Source: Actinomycetota bacterium
GTDB taxonomy: Bacteria > Actinomycetota > Thermoleophilia > Gaiellales > Gaiellaceae
Assembly (NCBI GenBank): GCA_005884005.1
Contig: VAWI01000067.1
Coordinates: 1 to 36,833, forward strand
Direction: 5' to 3'
DNA: 36,833 bases
A program made the position numbers and the translations under genes. Below the pieces are notes generated by a model. That model was not told where the DNA came from. It did not search any database and worked only from the letters and a program-made list of their open reading frames with translations. This document shows, piece by piece, positions 22,407 through 29,953 of this stretch (position 1 is its first letter; every line of letters begins with the position of its first letter).

Positions 22407-23225
22407 TCATGCCGCGTCGGATTCCGAGAGTTGCTCCGCATAGCAGCGTGCTTCGAACGAGCGGCGGTGGATCTCGCACGGGCCGCGCTCGCGCACGACG
22501 GCGGAGTGGCCTGGCGTGATGTAGCCGACGTGGGAGGAAAACCCGTACTGCGGGTACAGAGCCGCCAGTCGCCGCATCGTCCGGTCGCGAACGACCTTGG
22601 CGACGACCGAGGCGGCCGCGATCGCCGCGCTCTTCTCGTCGCCGTCGACGACAGCCCTGTGCTCCGGCGCAGTCGCGCCGAGCCGGAAGCCGTCGACGAG
22701 ACAGATCTCCGCGGGCGGAGCAAGCTCCCAAAGGATCGCGCGCATCGCGGCGAGGTTCGAGCGATGGAGCCCGTTCGCGTCGATCTCGCGGGCCGAGATC
22801 GCTCGCACGGACACCTTCGAGCAACACGCGAGTACCGCACGGAACAGCTGCTCGCGGTCCGCGGGTGCGAGCTGCTTCGAGTCATTCAGGAGCGCCAGCG
22901 GTCGGACGCGATGGTCCCGCAGGCTCCCGTAGTCGAGCAGCACCCCCGCGACGACGAGCGGACCCGCCAGCGAGCCACGGCCCGCCTCGTCCGTGCCGGC
23001 GACGAACCGCGCGCCTAGGCGGCGGTCAAACGCTAGGAGCTTCCGCCCCGGCCTCTTTGGCTTCGGCCTCGGAGCCCTCGTCGGCGGGCTCTTCTGCTGC
23101 GGGCTCGTCGGTGACGGCCTCTTCGGCGGCGACGGCTTCGGGTTCTGCCCCCTCCTCTGGCTCGGCGGCGCTGCCGGCGTCGGGTTCGGCTTGAGTTCCG
23201 TCTCCGACACCTGCTGCGACAGCAT
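22407..23225 (-). CDS. rnhB: Ribonuclease HII with basic N-terminal extension
   Basis: 272 residues from ATG 23225. The catalytic core starts at about residue 65: [20 protein letters not shown] (Asp79, Glu80), [37 protein letters not shown] and [20 protein letters not shown], which are diagnostic for RNase HII. It cleaves RNA in RNA/DNA hybrids and misinserted ribonucleotides. Between the only usable starts (ATG 23225, or GTG five codons later) and the core lie about 60 Pro/Lys/Arg-rich residues ([23 protein letters not shown]). They are encoded by the same 200 bases, in another frame, as the acidic tail of L19. No ATG, GTG or TTG occurs nearer to the core, so either the extension is made or a non-standard start is used. 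Confidence 0.9.
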   Translation of the reverse strand: MLSQQVSETELKPNPTPAAPPSQRRGQNPKPSPPKRPSPTSPQQKSPPTRAPRPKPKRPGRKLLAFDRRLGARFVAGTDEAGRGSLAGPLVVAGVLLDYGSLRDHRVRPLALLNDSKQLAPADREQLFRAVLACCSKVSVRAISAREIDANGLHRSNLAAMRAILWELAPPAEICLVDGFRLGATAPEHRAVVDGDEKSAAIAAASVVAKVVRDRTMRRLAALYPQYGFSSHVGYITPGHSAVVRERGPCEIHRRSFEARCYAEQLSESDAA

Positions 23226-23592
23226 CGACCGAGGATAGCGGCCCCCTCCGCTGCACCTCACGGACGCGCGCCTTCTTCCCCACTTTGCCGCGCAAGTAGT
23301 AAAGCTTTGCCCGGCTGACGTCGCCGATCGCGGCGACCTCGATCTTCTCGATCTTCGGCGAGTGAAGCGGGAACGTCCGCTCGACGCCGACCCCGAACGA
23401 CTGCTTGCGCACCGTGAAGGTCTCACGGGCGCCTGCCCCCTGCCGCTTGATCACGATCCCTTCGAAGACCTGGACACGGCGGCGCTGGCCCTCGATCACT
23501 TGAAAGTGAACGCGAACGGTGTCGCCCGGCTTGAACCTGGGGCGATCGCTGCGCAGCTGGCGCTGTTCGAGGTCTTGGATGATTCGATGCAT
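23026..23592 (-). CDS. rplS: 50S ribosomal protein L19 with long acidic C-terminal tail
   Basis: 188 residues; the family is normally about 115. The core is standard: [69 protein letters not shown], then [15 protein letters not shown]. From about residue 118 a low-complexity tail of some 70 residues follows, made mostly of Ala, Glu and Asp ([30 protein letters not shown]). The tail DNA also encodes the basic N-terminus of RNase HII in another frame. L19 sits at the subunit interface of the ribosome. A hairpin occupies the whole presumed leader just before the ATG, hinting at translational control. The ORF is otherwise intact. Confidence 0.95.
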   Translation of the reverse strand: MHRIIQDLEQRQLRSDRPRFKPGDTVRVHFQVIEGQRRRVQVFEGIVIKRQGAGARETFTVRKQSFGVGVERTFPLHSPKIEKIEVAAIGDVSRAKLYYLRGKVGKKARVREVQRRGPLSSVDAVAAGVGDGTQAEPDAGSAAEPEEGAEPEAVAAEEAVTDEPAAEEPADEGSEAEAKEAGAEAPSV

Positions 23593-23597
23593 AAGAA

Positions 23598-23615
23598 CGG
23601 CCCCCAGCGGGGCCG
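23598..23615 (-). promoter_or_regulatory. Leader hairpin immediately upstream of rplS
   Basis: On the minus strand CGGCCCC and GGGGCCG pair (7 bp, loop GCTG), ending 5 bases before the ATG at 23592. It occupies the position of the ribosome-binding site. With the TAGCAT -10 at 23623-23628, transcription would start about 23616, so the leader would consist almost only of this hairpin. Ribosomal-protein autoregulation is a reasonable hypothesis. Confidence 0.5.
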
Positions 23616-23622
23616 GGGCACA

Positions 23623-23628
23623 ATGCTA
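23623..23628 (-). promoter_or_regulatory. Probable -10 element for rplS
   Basis: TAGCAT on the minus strand, 30 bases before the rplS ATG, predicts a leader of about 24 bases. It lies in the 149-base gap after lepB. No convincing -35 is seen. Confidence 0.4.
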
Positions 23629-23741
23629 GCGACTCCTCTTCGGCATCGTCTCGTTGCACAAACGCCGATCACGGCTGAGCCGGGTTTAGCGGCCGCCGGC
23701 AAAGCCGCGCGGCCTCTAGGCTGCATCGCAAGCGACACCTC

Positions 23742-24755
23742 TCATGGCCGCCTGAGGCGGCGCGGGAGCCGTAACAAACCCACGAGCCCGAGCCCTAGTG
23801 ACACGTAGGCGGAGTAGATCGAGATGCGGTTCGGCGGCCAGTAGGTCGCGAACACCTCGCCGATCAAGTTCTTCCTCGGCACCGTCCCCCACACGCGCGA
23901 GTCGCACGACTCTGCCCGGTTGTCTCCCATCATGAAATATGTCCCCTTCGGAATCGTCTGTGCGGGGTGCGTCTCGGTATCGCGGCGATCCGGCTTGATG
24001 TACGGCTCGTTCAGCTTCTTCCCATTGATGTAGACGAAGCCGTTCTGCTCCGACCAGGTCTCGCCGGGCAAGCCGATCAGGCGTTTGACGAAGGTACCCC
24101 CGGCTCCGCAGCGCGCCTGAGCCTGCGGCGGCGTCTTGAAGACGACGATCTCGCCCCGGTGGGGGCTCCGGAAGCGGTAGATGAAGCGATTCGCGAGCAC
24201 CCGGTCCGAGAGGCGCGCCTCACAGCCTTGACCGCCTGCGCAGTGAAGCGTCGGCTCCATCGACGAAGAAGGGATCCGATACGGGTTCACGACCCACTGC
24301 TTGATCGCGAACACGATTGCAACCGCCCCGGCGATCGTGACGATCCAGTCGATCGCGATCCGCCATGGCCGTGGCAGGCGGTGCGTGAGCCGGTCAATCG
24401 GGTTGCGCGAGTGATGGACCGGCTTGGGCTCAGCGGGCGGGAAGGGCTGGGCGCCAGGCTGTTGGTACGGCGGTCGGCCGGGCTGATACGGCGGCGGCGT
24501 GGGCGGCTGGGCCGCGCTGGCGAAGCCGCCGTTCGCGGCGTCTAGCTCTGCGCGGCGCGACGGATCGGAAAGGAGCTCGTAGGCGTCCTGAATCTCGCCG
24601 AGGTGCGTCGGCATCCACGCAGCCTCCCCCTCCGTCCGGTGGAAGTGAACAAGGCGCCAGTACGCGTCTCGGATCTCCTCCGACGAGGCATCGGGACTCA
24701 CCCCGAGCACCTCGTAGGGGTTGCGCACCGCGCCGGGGCCGTCGGACGGGTCCAT
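23742..24755 (-). CDS. lepB: Signal peptidase I fused to an N-terminal J-domain-like module
   Basis: 337 residues from ATG 24755. Residues 12-73 read as a J domain (NPYEVLGVSPDASSEEIRDAY, ending EIQDAYELLSDPSRRAELD), but the HPD tripeptide that stimulates Hsp70 is replaced by His-Arg-Thr at 39-41. A Pro/Gln-rich linker (82-112) leads to a membrane helix (WRIAIDWIVTIAGAVAIVFA). The peptidase follows: nucleophile Ser165 in PSSSMEPTL, general-base Lys224 in GTFVKRLIGLPGE, and the closing box MGDNRAESCDSRVWGTVP. Two Cys pairs (172/178, 216/284) could form extracytoplasmic disulfides. A second hydrophobic segment lies at the C-terminus. It cleaves Sec/Tat signal peptides. The J-like part would be cytoplasmic. 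It starts 14 bases after the trmD stop. Confidence 0.93.
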   Translation of the reverse strand: MDPSDGPGAVRNPYEVLGVSPDASSEEIRDAYWRLVHFHRTEGEAAWMPTHLGEIQDAYELLSDPSRRAELDAANGGFASAAQPPTPPPYQPGRPPYQQPGAQPFPPAEPKPVHHSRNPIDRLTHRLPRPWRIAIDWIVTIAGAVAIVFAIKQWVVNPYRIPSSSMEPTLHCAGGQGCEARLSDRVLANRFIYRFRSPHRGEIVVFKTPPQAQARCGAGGTFVKRLIGLPGETWSEQNGFVYINGKKLNEPYIKPDRRDTETHPAQTIPKGTYFMMGDNRAESCDSRVWGTVPRKNLIGEVFATYWPPNRISIYSAYVSLGLGLVGLLRLPRRLRRP

Positions 24756-24769
24756 CTCCGTATCGTGCC

Positions 24770-25429
24770 TCAACCGGCGGTCCGCAGACGGCTCTGACGG
24801 CGCCGCCACTCGTCGATCCGCGCATGGTCACCGGAGAGAAGGATGTCCGGCACTCGCCAGCCCCGGAACTCGGCGGGGCGTGTGTAGTGCGGGTACTCGA
24901 GCCCACCCTCGAGCTCGACCGAGAAGCTCTCGACGAGGCCGGACTCCTCGGAGCCGAGCGCGCCGGGAAGCCTGCGCGCGATCGCGTCCACCACCACCAT
25001 CGCCGGCAGCTCACCGCCGGAGAGGACATAGGGGCCGATTGAGATCGAGTCGGACGCGAGGTGCGAGAGCACACGCTCGTCGAAGCCCTCGAAGCGCGCC
25101 GAGAGCAGCGTCAGCCGCTCCTCGGCGGCGAGCTCTTCGACCACGGCTTGCGTCAGCTGCCGACCCTGAGGCGACAACGCGACGACCCGATGCGACGGCG
25201 TGCCTGCGTAAGCGGCCTCGAGGGCGGCCGTGACGACGTCGACTCGAAGCACCATCCCGGCGCCGCCGCCGTACGGCTCGTCGTCGACCTGCGAGCCTGC
25301 GAGCGGCGTGTAGTCGCGATAGCTGAACAGGCGCAGGTCCAGCTCGCCGCCGAGCACAGCTGCAAGGGGGCGCTGCTCCGTCAGCCACGCAAAGGCCTGC
25401 GGGATCAAGGTGAAAACGTCGAGCTGCAA
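24770..25429 (-). CDS. trmD: tRNA (guanine-N1-)-methyltransferase TrmD
   Basis: 219 residues from TTG 25429 (MQLDVFTLIPQAFAWL). SPOUT-knot landmarks: YRDYTPLAGSQVDDEPYGGGAGMVL, ALSPQGRQLTQ, LSARFEGFDERVLSHL and SIGPYVLSGGELPAMVVVD (SAM knot). YPHYTRPAEFRGWRVPDILLSGDH follows with the substrate residues. It methylates G37 of tRNAs reading CNN codons and prevents frameshifting. In most bacteria it directly follows rimM; here a plus-strand gene separates them. The C-terminus is somewhat shorter than in E. coli (about 255 residues) but the catalytic part is complete. Confidence 0.95.
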   Translation of the reverse strand: MQLDVFTLIPQAFAWLTEQRPLAAVLGGELDLRLFSYRDYTPLAGSQVDDEPYGGGAGMVLRVDVVTAALEAAYAGTPSHRVVALSPQGRQLTQAVVEELAAEERLTLLSARFEGFDERVLSHLASDSISIGPYVLSGGELPAMVVVDAIARRLPGALGSEESGLVESFSVELEGGLEYPHYTRPAEFRGWRVPDILLSGDHARIDEWRRRQSRLRTAG

Positions 25430-25496
25430 AGGAGGCGCTGCTCAGGGTAGCTGCGCTTGGGGCCGCCGATAAGGAGATACTCCCGTTGGAGGCGCC

Positions 25497-26594
25497 GTGA
25501 ACGGTTGCAAGGCAAGGCAGGCAGCGTGGTTCGCAGCTGTGGCCGCCATGGGCGTCATCGCAACGGCGTTGCCCGCGGCGGCCGCGAACGGCTCCTCGCT
25601 ACGCGTGGCTTTCATCCGCGGAAGCAACCTCTGGGTGCTCGATCTCCACACGCATAGGCGCCAGCTCCTCATCACGCACGCGGGTATAGGGCCGGTCCAT
25701 TGGAGCGGCGACGGGCGGCTCGTCTCGTCAGGCGGCCGCATCGCAGGCGGCCCGACGCTCCCGACAACCGAGCTCATCTGGGCTCGGACTGGCGAGATCG
25801 CCGCCGGGGTCACGCATGACGGCGGCGTAGTCGTCTGGACCCCCAAAGAAACGACCCACCTCGAGCCCAGGGGCTGGGGCTCAACATCGGTGGCGTGGAG
25901 CGACACCGGCCGGCTCGCGATCGGCCGCACGATCTACGGCCCACCGCACAACCAGGAGATCTGGATCTGGAACGGCGGAAACTCTCCACCGGCCCTCGCG
26001 ATGAAGACCGGCGTCCACGAGCCGTATCCCGTCACGTGGCAGGGAAACGACGTGGTCTGGTGGGACTGGCCGAACTCCGGTTCGATCGCCGCTGACGGCG
26101 TCCAGCTCTACATCGGCCGCAAGGCGGTCGGCCTGGTGCTGATGTACAGGGACTACGTGACGCGCTGCGGTTCGAAGCTGACGTTTGCCGCCGGAGGAGA
26201 TCGTTACGCGACGCGCGGCAAACGGATCGTTCTCGGCGGGCAGGATCTCTCTCGCGACCGCTCCCGTTCCTGGGTATCCCCCTCGTGCGACGCAACTGGC
26301 ACGCGAGTCGTCGCCGCAGCCGGGCGCAACTGGGAAGAAGACCGTTTCGGCCATGAGCATCGTGCGATCTGGGAGCTCCTCCCGGTCCGCAGGCAGCTGA
26401 CCCATCCACCCGGGGGCTGGACCGACGAGAGCCCTCAAGTACTCGCGGACGGGTCGACCCTCTTCATCCGCACCCGCGAGACCTCGCGAAAGGTCGGTGG
26501 CAGCTACTACTCACCGAACACGCAAAGCTCGAACGCCTCATCAATCGAAGGCTGGTGCCGGTCGCGAACATCGGCTACACAGCCAATGAGCTGA
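25497..26594 (+). CDS. Exported TolB-like beta-propeller protein, frameshifted near its 3' end
   Basis: 365 residues in this frame from GTG 25497, with GGAGG five bases upstream. A signal peptide (core WFAAVAAMGVIATALPAAAA) precedes repeated short blades such as LRVAFIRGSNLWVLDL, VHWSGDGRLVSSG, VAWSDTGRLAIG and EIWIWNGG, a TolB/WD40-like propeller. Near 26490-26505 the plausible protein leaves this frame. The last 35 residues here (KVGGSYYSPNTQSS..., TSATQPMS) look random, while the -1 frame continues sensibly to a TAG at 26660. The product is thus probably truncated or the frame is restored by an assembly correction. It lies opposite to, and splits, the rimM-trmD cluster. Function unknown. 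Confidence 0.75.
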   Translation: MNGCKARQAAWFAAVAAMGVIATALPAAAANGSSLRVAFIRGSNLWVLDLHTHRRQLLITHAGIGPVHWSGDGRLVSSGGRIAGGPTLPTTELIWARTGEIAAGVTHDGGVVVWTPKETTHLEPRGWGSTSVAWSDTGRLAIGRTIYGPPHNQEIWIWNGGNSPPALAMKTGVHEPYPVTWQGNDVVWWDWPNSGSIAADGVQLYIGRKAVGLVLMYRDYVTRCGSKLTFAAGGDRYATRGKRIVLGGQDLSRDRSRSWVSPSCDATGTRVVAAAGRNWEEDRFGHEHRAIWELLPVRRQLTHPPGGWTDESPQVLADGSTLFIRTRETSRKVGGSYYSPNTQSSNASSIEGWCRSRTSATQPMS

Positions 26595-26662
26595 GCGCCC
26601 TCGGCTACTTGAACTACTACGGCCACTACGGCTGGCCGCGGCTGATCGCCGTAGCGCCCTAG
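26490..26662 (+). other. Out-of-frame 3' end of the beta-propeller gene
   Basis: In the -1 frame this stretch encodes KGRWQLLLTEHAKLERL, then LVPVANIGYTANELSALGYL and YYGHYGWPRLIAVAP before TAG at 26660-26662. The Tyr/Gly/Trp-rich ending resembles a closing propeller blade far better than the frame ending at 26594. The stop also meets the convergent rimM stop in a shared CTAG, as expected for compactly packed genes. A single missing base around 26495-26502 explains the break. Confidence 0.65.
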
Positions 26663-27129
26663 CCTGCGAAACCTGCCGCAACGACTATCCGGCCCAAGTC
26701 GAGGTCGACTTTACGCACGCAGGCCTCGACGAGGGGCAGGGCCACGCCCGAGTCCAATTCGAGCACGTCGTTGGCGACGCCGGGCGCAACCTGAGCGACG
26801 CGGCCGAGCGAGCGGCCGCCTTCTTCCTCGACCTCGAGGCCCACGAGCTGGAAGGCGTAGTACTCGTCCTCGCCGGTGGGCGGCAGCGACTCGCGCGGCA
26901 CCGCCAGCTCGGATCCGCGCTCGGCCTTTCGGTCGAGCCGGATCACAGGCCTACCACCGGAACGTTTCGAGCTTTCGACGCGCGCCGGCTCGCCGTTCAC
27001 GTGGAGCACGGCGCCGGCTTCGAAGCGCGCGGGATCCTCGCTTGCCCGTTCGACGAAGAAGGAGCCGTCGAGCCCGTGCGGCTTCCCGACGCGCCCGACC
27101 GAAACGAGCTCAGTCGACGATCTCGACAA
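26659..27129 (-). CDS. rimM: Ribosome maturation factor RimM
   Basis: 156 residues from TTG 27129, 20 bases inside khpA; longer readings run through khpA. The N-terminal RimM barrel shows VSVGRVGKPHGLDGSFFV and FEAGAVLHVNG, followed by the PRC-barrel with YYAFQLVGLEVEEEGGRSLG, VANDVLELDSGVALPLVEACV and VDLDLGRIVV. It binds S19 and assists 30S head assembly. Its stop overlaps that of the convergent beta-propeller gene if the latter ends at 26662. The start codon is less certain than the gene. Confidence 0.92.
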   Translation of the reverse strand: MSRSSTELVSVGRVGKPHGLDGSFFVERASEDPARFEAGAVLHVNGEPARVESSKRSGGRPVIRLDRKAERGSELAVPRESLPPTGEDEYYAFQLVGLEVEEEGGRSLGRVAQVAPGVANDVLELDSGVALPLVEACVRKVDLDLGRIVVAAGFAG

Positions 27130-27340
27130 GAACGCGGTAGGACGAGCGTGCCGCACCCGCGCGGACGATCGTGCGTAGAGCACGCGCGATCCGGCCCTGA
27201 CGGCCGATTACCTTGCCGACGTCGTCCTTCGCCACGTGCAGCTGCAGCACGTGCGCGCCGTCGCGCTCGATCTCCTCGACGTGGACCGCGTCCGGGTCGT
27301 CGACGAGGCGCCGCGCGAGCTCCGCCAGGAGCTCAGCCAA
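27110..27340 (-). CDS. khpA: KH-domain RNA-binding protein KhpA
   Basis: 76 residues from TTG 27340, overlapping the rpsP end by 8 bases. It consists of a single KH domain: [41 protein letters not shown] (with the GRQG loop at the RNA face), then [23 protein letters not shown]. KhpA usually works with KhpB/Jag as a small RNA-binding pair influencing cell elongation and translation. Its place between rpsP and rimM is the standard Gram-positive and actinobacterial order. Confidence 0.93.
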   Translation of the reverse strand: MAELLAELARRLVDDPDAVHVEEIERDGAHVLQLHVAKDDVGKVIGRQGRIARALRTIVRAGAARSSYRVLVEIVD

Positions 27341-27575
27341 TGTCCTTCGCCTTGAGCAGGCGCTTGACGGTGTCGGAGGGCTGGGCGCCCTTGGAGAGCC
27401 AGTCCTTGACCTTGTCCTCGTCGAACTCGATCGTCGAGGGGTCGGTCTGCGGGTTGTAGCGCCCGACGATCTCGATGAACTTGCCGTCGCGCGGCGAGCG
27501 CGTATCGGCGGCGACGACGCGGTAGATCGGATTCTTCTTCGAGCCGACCCGCGTCAACCTCAACTTGACTGCCAT
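27333..27575 (-). CDS. rpsP: 30S ribosomal protein S16
   Basis: 80 residues with the standard start [41 protein letters not shown] and [16 protein letters not shown] follow, a full-length S16. AGGAG lies 5 bases before the ATG (minus strand), overlapping the end of ffh, whose stop codon is directly adjacent. It stabilises 30S assembly. Confidence 0.97.
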   Translation of the reverse strand: MAVKLRLTRVGSKKNPIYRVVAADTRSPRDGKFIEIVGRYNPQTDPSTIEFDEDKVKDWLSKGAQPSDTVKRLLKAKDIG

Positions 27576-28973
27576 CTATCTCCTCGCCTTCTTCTTCTTT
27601 CGCTTGCTCTTGGTCTTTCTAGCCGTCGGAGCCCGTTGCCCGTTCTTGGTGGAGTCCTGGCTACCCAGTGCGGACGCAAGAGGCATCTTGCCGCTTTTCA
27701 TCTGCTTCATCACCTTCGCCATCTGCTTGCGTGCTTCGAGGAGCTGGTTCACCTGCTGGACGTCGGTCCCGCTGCCCCGCGCGATCCGCTGGCGGCGCGA
27801 GCCGTCGATTACGTGCGGCAGCGCGCGCTCGCGCGGCGTCATCGAGAGGATGATCGCCTCGACCCGGCCGAGCTGCTTCTCATCCACCTGGTCAAGACCC
27901 TCGAGCTGGCTTCCGAGGCCCGGGATCAGCTTCATGACGCCCTGGAGCGGGCCCATCCGGCGCAGCATCTTGTAGCTCTTCAGGAAATCGTCGAACGTGA
28001 ACTCGCCCTGCATCATCCGGCGCTCGAGCTCCTCGCGCTCATCCTCTTCGACCGCAGCCTCCGCCTTCTCGATCAGGCTCAGCACGTCGCCCATGCCAAG
28101 GATGCGCGAGGCCATACGGTCCGGGTGGAAATACTCGAGCTGGTCGACCTTCTCGCCGACGGAGACGAGCTTGATCGGCTTGCCGGTGACGGCCTTCACC
28201 GACAGCGCGGCCCCGCCGCGCGCATCGCCGTCGAGCTTCGTCAGGACGACGCCGTCGAAGTCGACCCGCTCCTGGAACGCCTGGGCGACGGCCACTGCTT
28301 CCTGGCCTGTCATCGCGTCGAGCACCAGCAGTACATTCAGCGGCTTCGCCGCTGAATAGATGGCCGCGAGCTCGTCCATCAGCTGTTCGTCTACATGGAG
28401 CCGACCGGCGGTATCGAGGATGACGGCGTCCAGGCCCTTGTCGCGCGCCCACTGGATTCCATTAGAGGAAACGGCGACGGAGTCGCCGGTTCCTCTGTAG
28501 ACCGGAACCTGGATCTGGCGGCCGAGTTGCTCGAGCTGCTCGATCGCTGCGGGACGCTGCAGGTCGGCGGCGACGAGCGCCGGTTGCTTGCCTTCTTTTC
28601 GTAGCAGCAGCGCGAGCTTGGCCGCGGCCGTCGTCTTGCCCGAGCCCTGGAGCCCCGCAAGCAGGATCACCGTCGGCGGCCGGCCGGCGAAGGCAAGCCG
28701 AGAATCGCCCGAACCCATCAGCGCTGTCAGCTCCTCGTGGACGATCTTCACGACCTGCTGGCCGGGGGTCAGACTCTTCAAGACCTCCTCGCCGACGGCG
28801 CGCTCACGCACGCGGGCGACGAAGTCCTTGACCACCTGAAAGTTGACGTCGGCTTCGAGCAGCGCGAGCCTGATCTCGCGCATCGCGGTCGAGATCGCTT
28901 CGTCGTCGAGGCGGCCGCGCTTGCGGAGGTCGCCGAGCGCGTCCTGGAGCCGGTCGGAAAGCGTGTCGAACAC
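27576..28973 (-). CDS. ffh: Signal recognition particle protein Ffh
   Basis: 465 residues from GTG 28973, fixed by TACACT seven bases upstream; the ORF to 29102 overlaps the divergent gene. The N domain (FDTLSDRLQDALGDLRKRG) is followed by the GTPase: G1 GLQGSGKTT at 107-115, AADLQRPAAIEQL, VILDTAGRLHVD, LTKLDGDARGGAAL and GVGEKVDQLE-type closing residues (here VSVGEKVDQLEYFHP). The Met-rich M domain (RRMMQGEFTFDDFL, LRRMGPLQGVMKLIPG, then GSGTDVQQVNQLLE for 4.5S RNA) binds signal sequences. The last 30 residues are a Lys/Arg tail (KSKRKKKKARR). It pairs with FtsY, encoded at 34424. Confidence 0.96.
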   Translation of the reverse strand: MFDTLSDRLQDALGDLRKRGRLDDEAISTAMREIRLALLEADVNFQVVKDFVARVRERAVGEEVLKSLTPGQQVVKIVHEELTALMGSGDSRLAFAGRPPTVILLAGLQGSGKTTAAAKLALLLRKEGKQPALVAADLQRPAAIEQLEQLGRQIQVPVYRGTGDSVAVSSNGIQWARDKGLDAVILDTAGRLHVDEQLMDELAAIYSAAKPLNVLLVLDAMTGQEAVAVAQAFQERVDFDGVVLTKLDGDARGGAALSVKAVTGKPIKLVSVGEKVDQLEYFHPDRMASRILGMGDVLSLIEKAEAAVEEDEREELERRMMQGEFTFDDFLKSYKMLRRMGPLQGVMKLIPGLGSQLEGLDQVDEKQLGRVEAIILSMTPRERALPHVIDGSRRQRIARGSGTDVQQVNQLLEARKQMAKVMKQMKSGKMPLASALGSQDSTKNGQRAPTARKTKSKRKKKKARR

Positions 28974-28980
28974 GCCGGCC

Positions 28981-28986
28981 AGTGTA
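28981..28986 (-). promoter_or_regulatory. -10 element of the ffh operon (leaderless)
   Basis: TACACT on the minus strand ends 7 bases before GTG 28973; a CTTTAC about 16 bases upstream could be a -35. The whole divergent gap to the YihY gene is only 43 bases. A weaker TAAAGC (29004-29009) 7 bases before that gene's ATG suggests overlapping divergent promoters. Confidence 0.55.
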
Positions 28987-29016
28987 CTGGCGGCCGTTTC
29001 AGGTAAAGCCCCTCTC

Positions 29017-29877
29017 ATGGCGAGCCGGGCAACGGTTGTCAATCGCACGCGCGGAGCGGCCGAGCTCCTGCGCGAGCGCTTCGCCAGGCACGAGTTACTC
29101 ACCTACGCCAGCGCGATCGCGTTCCAGGTGCTGAAGTCGCTCGTCCCGCTCACGCTGCTCGGACTCGCGCTACTCGGCGCCGTCGGCCGTCGTGATGTTT
29201 GGACGAACCACATCGCGCCGGCGCTGAAGTCTCGCCTGGATCCGGCGGTTTTCCACGCGATCGACCACGCAGTCCAGAAGATCTTCGCGAGCAGCAGCGT
29301 CGGCCTGATCATCCTCAGCTCCTTGCTGACCGTCTGGTTCGTCTCCGGCGGCGTCAGGGCAGTCATGGGCGCGATCAACCGCATCTATGAGGCCAATGAC
29401 GAGCGCCCACTCTGGGTCCGCTGGCCGCTGTCGTTCGGGCTCGCGTTCTGCCTCGTCGCCGGAATCGTCGGCGCCGCGCTCCTCGTGGAAGCTGTGCCGA
29501 AACAGAGCGGGGCGCTCGAGATTCTCCTGTTCTTGGTGCGGTGGATCGGCGCGCTCGCGGCCCTGGTCGCGGTGACGGGTGTGCTTGTCCGGCTCGCGCC
29601 GGCTCGGCACCGGCCGAAACGCTGGGCGAGCGCCGGAGCGGTGCTCGTGATCGCGACCTGGCTCGTTACCTCCTTCGCCTTCCGCTGGTACGTGAGCACA
29701 TTCGCGAACTTCAAGACGGCGGTCGGCCAGCTGACCGTCTTCATCGTCTTGATGGCCTACGCGTACGCGTCCTCCATCGTCCTGCTCGTGGGGATCGAGA
29801 TCGACGAGCTCTTGCGAGAGGACGCCAGCTCGCGCGAGCGCGGGATTCTCGACGTGCTCTTCGGGCTCGGGCGTTAA
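29017..29877 (+). CDS. YihY/BrkB family membrane protein
   Basis: 286 residues from ATG 29017; the ORF back to 28843 overlaps ffh and is not credible. It shows the Virul_fac_BrkB pattern: HELLTYASAIAFQVLKSLVPL at the first helix, SSLLTVWFVSGGVRAVMGAIN with the conserved Gly-Gly, and IYEANDERPLWVRWPLSFG. Helices with RWASAGAVLVIATWLVTSFA and WYVSTFANFKTAVGQL follow, then IVLMAYAYASSIVLLVGIEI. Six helices are predicted. The family was once called ribonuclease BN; its real function is unresolved. It is divergent from ffh and followed by dodecin. Confidence 0.92.
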   Translation: MASRATVVNRTRGAAELLRERFARHELLTYASAIAFQVLKSLVPLTLLGLALLGAVGRRDVWTNHIAPALKSRLDPAVFHAIDHAVQKIFASSSVGLIILSSLLTVWFVSGGVRAVMGAINRIYEANDERPLWVRWPLSFGLAFCLVAGIVGAALLVEAVPKQSGALEILLFLVRWIGALAALVAVTGVLVRLAPARHRPKRWASAGAVLVIATWLVTSFAFRWYVSTFANFKTAVGQLTVFIVLMAYAYASSIVLLVGIEIDELLREDASSRERGILDVLFGLGR

Positions 29878-29953
29878 AGAAGTGACCCTCCGTTTGGGTC
29901 TCGACCGACGCGGTTAGAGACTCTGCGGGAAAGACGACCGTTGGGAGGACGAG

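Noticed and set aside
29883-29900. GACCC...GGGTC hairpin after the YihY gene
   Set aside because: Five base pairs and no T-run; not enough for a terminator call.
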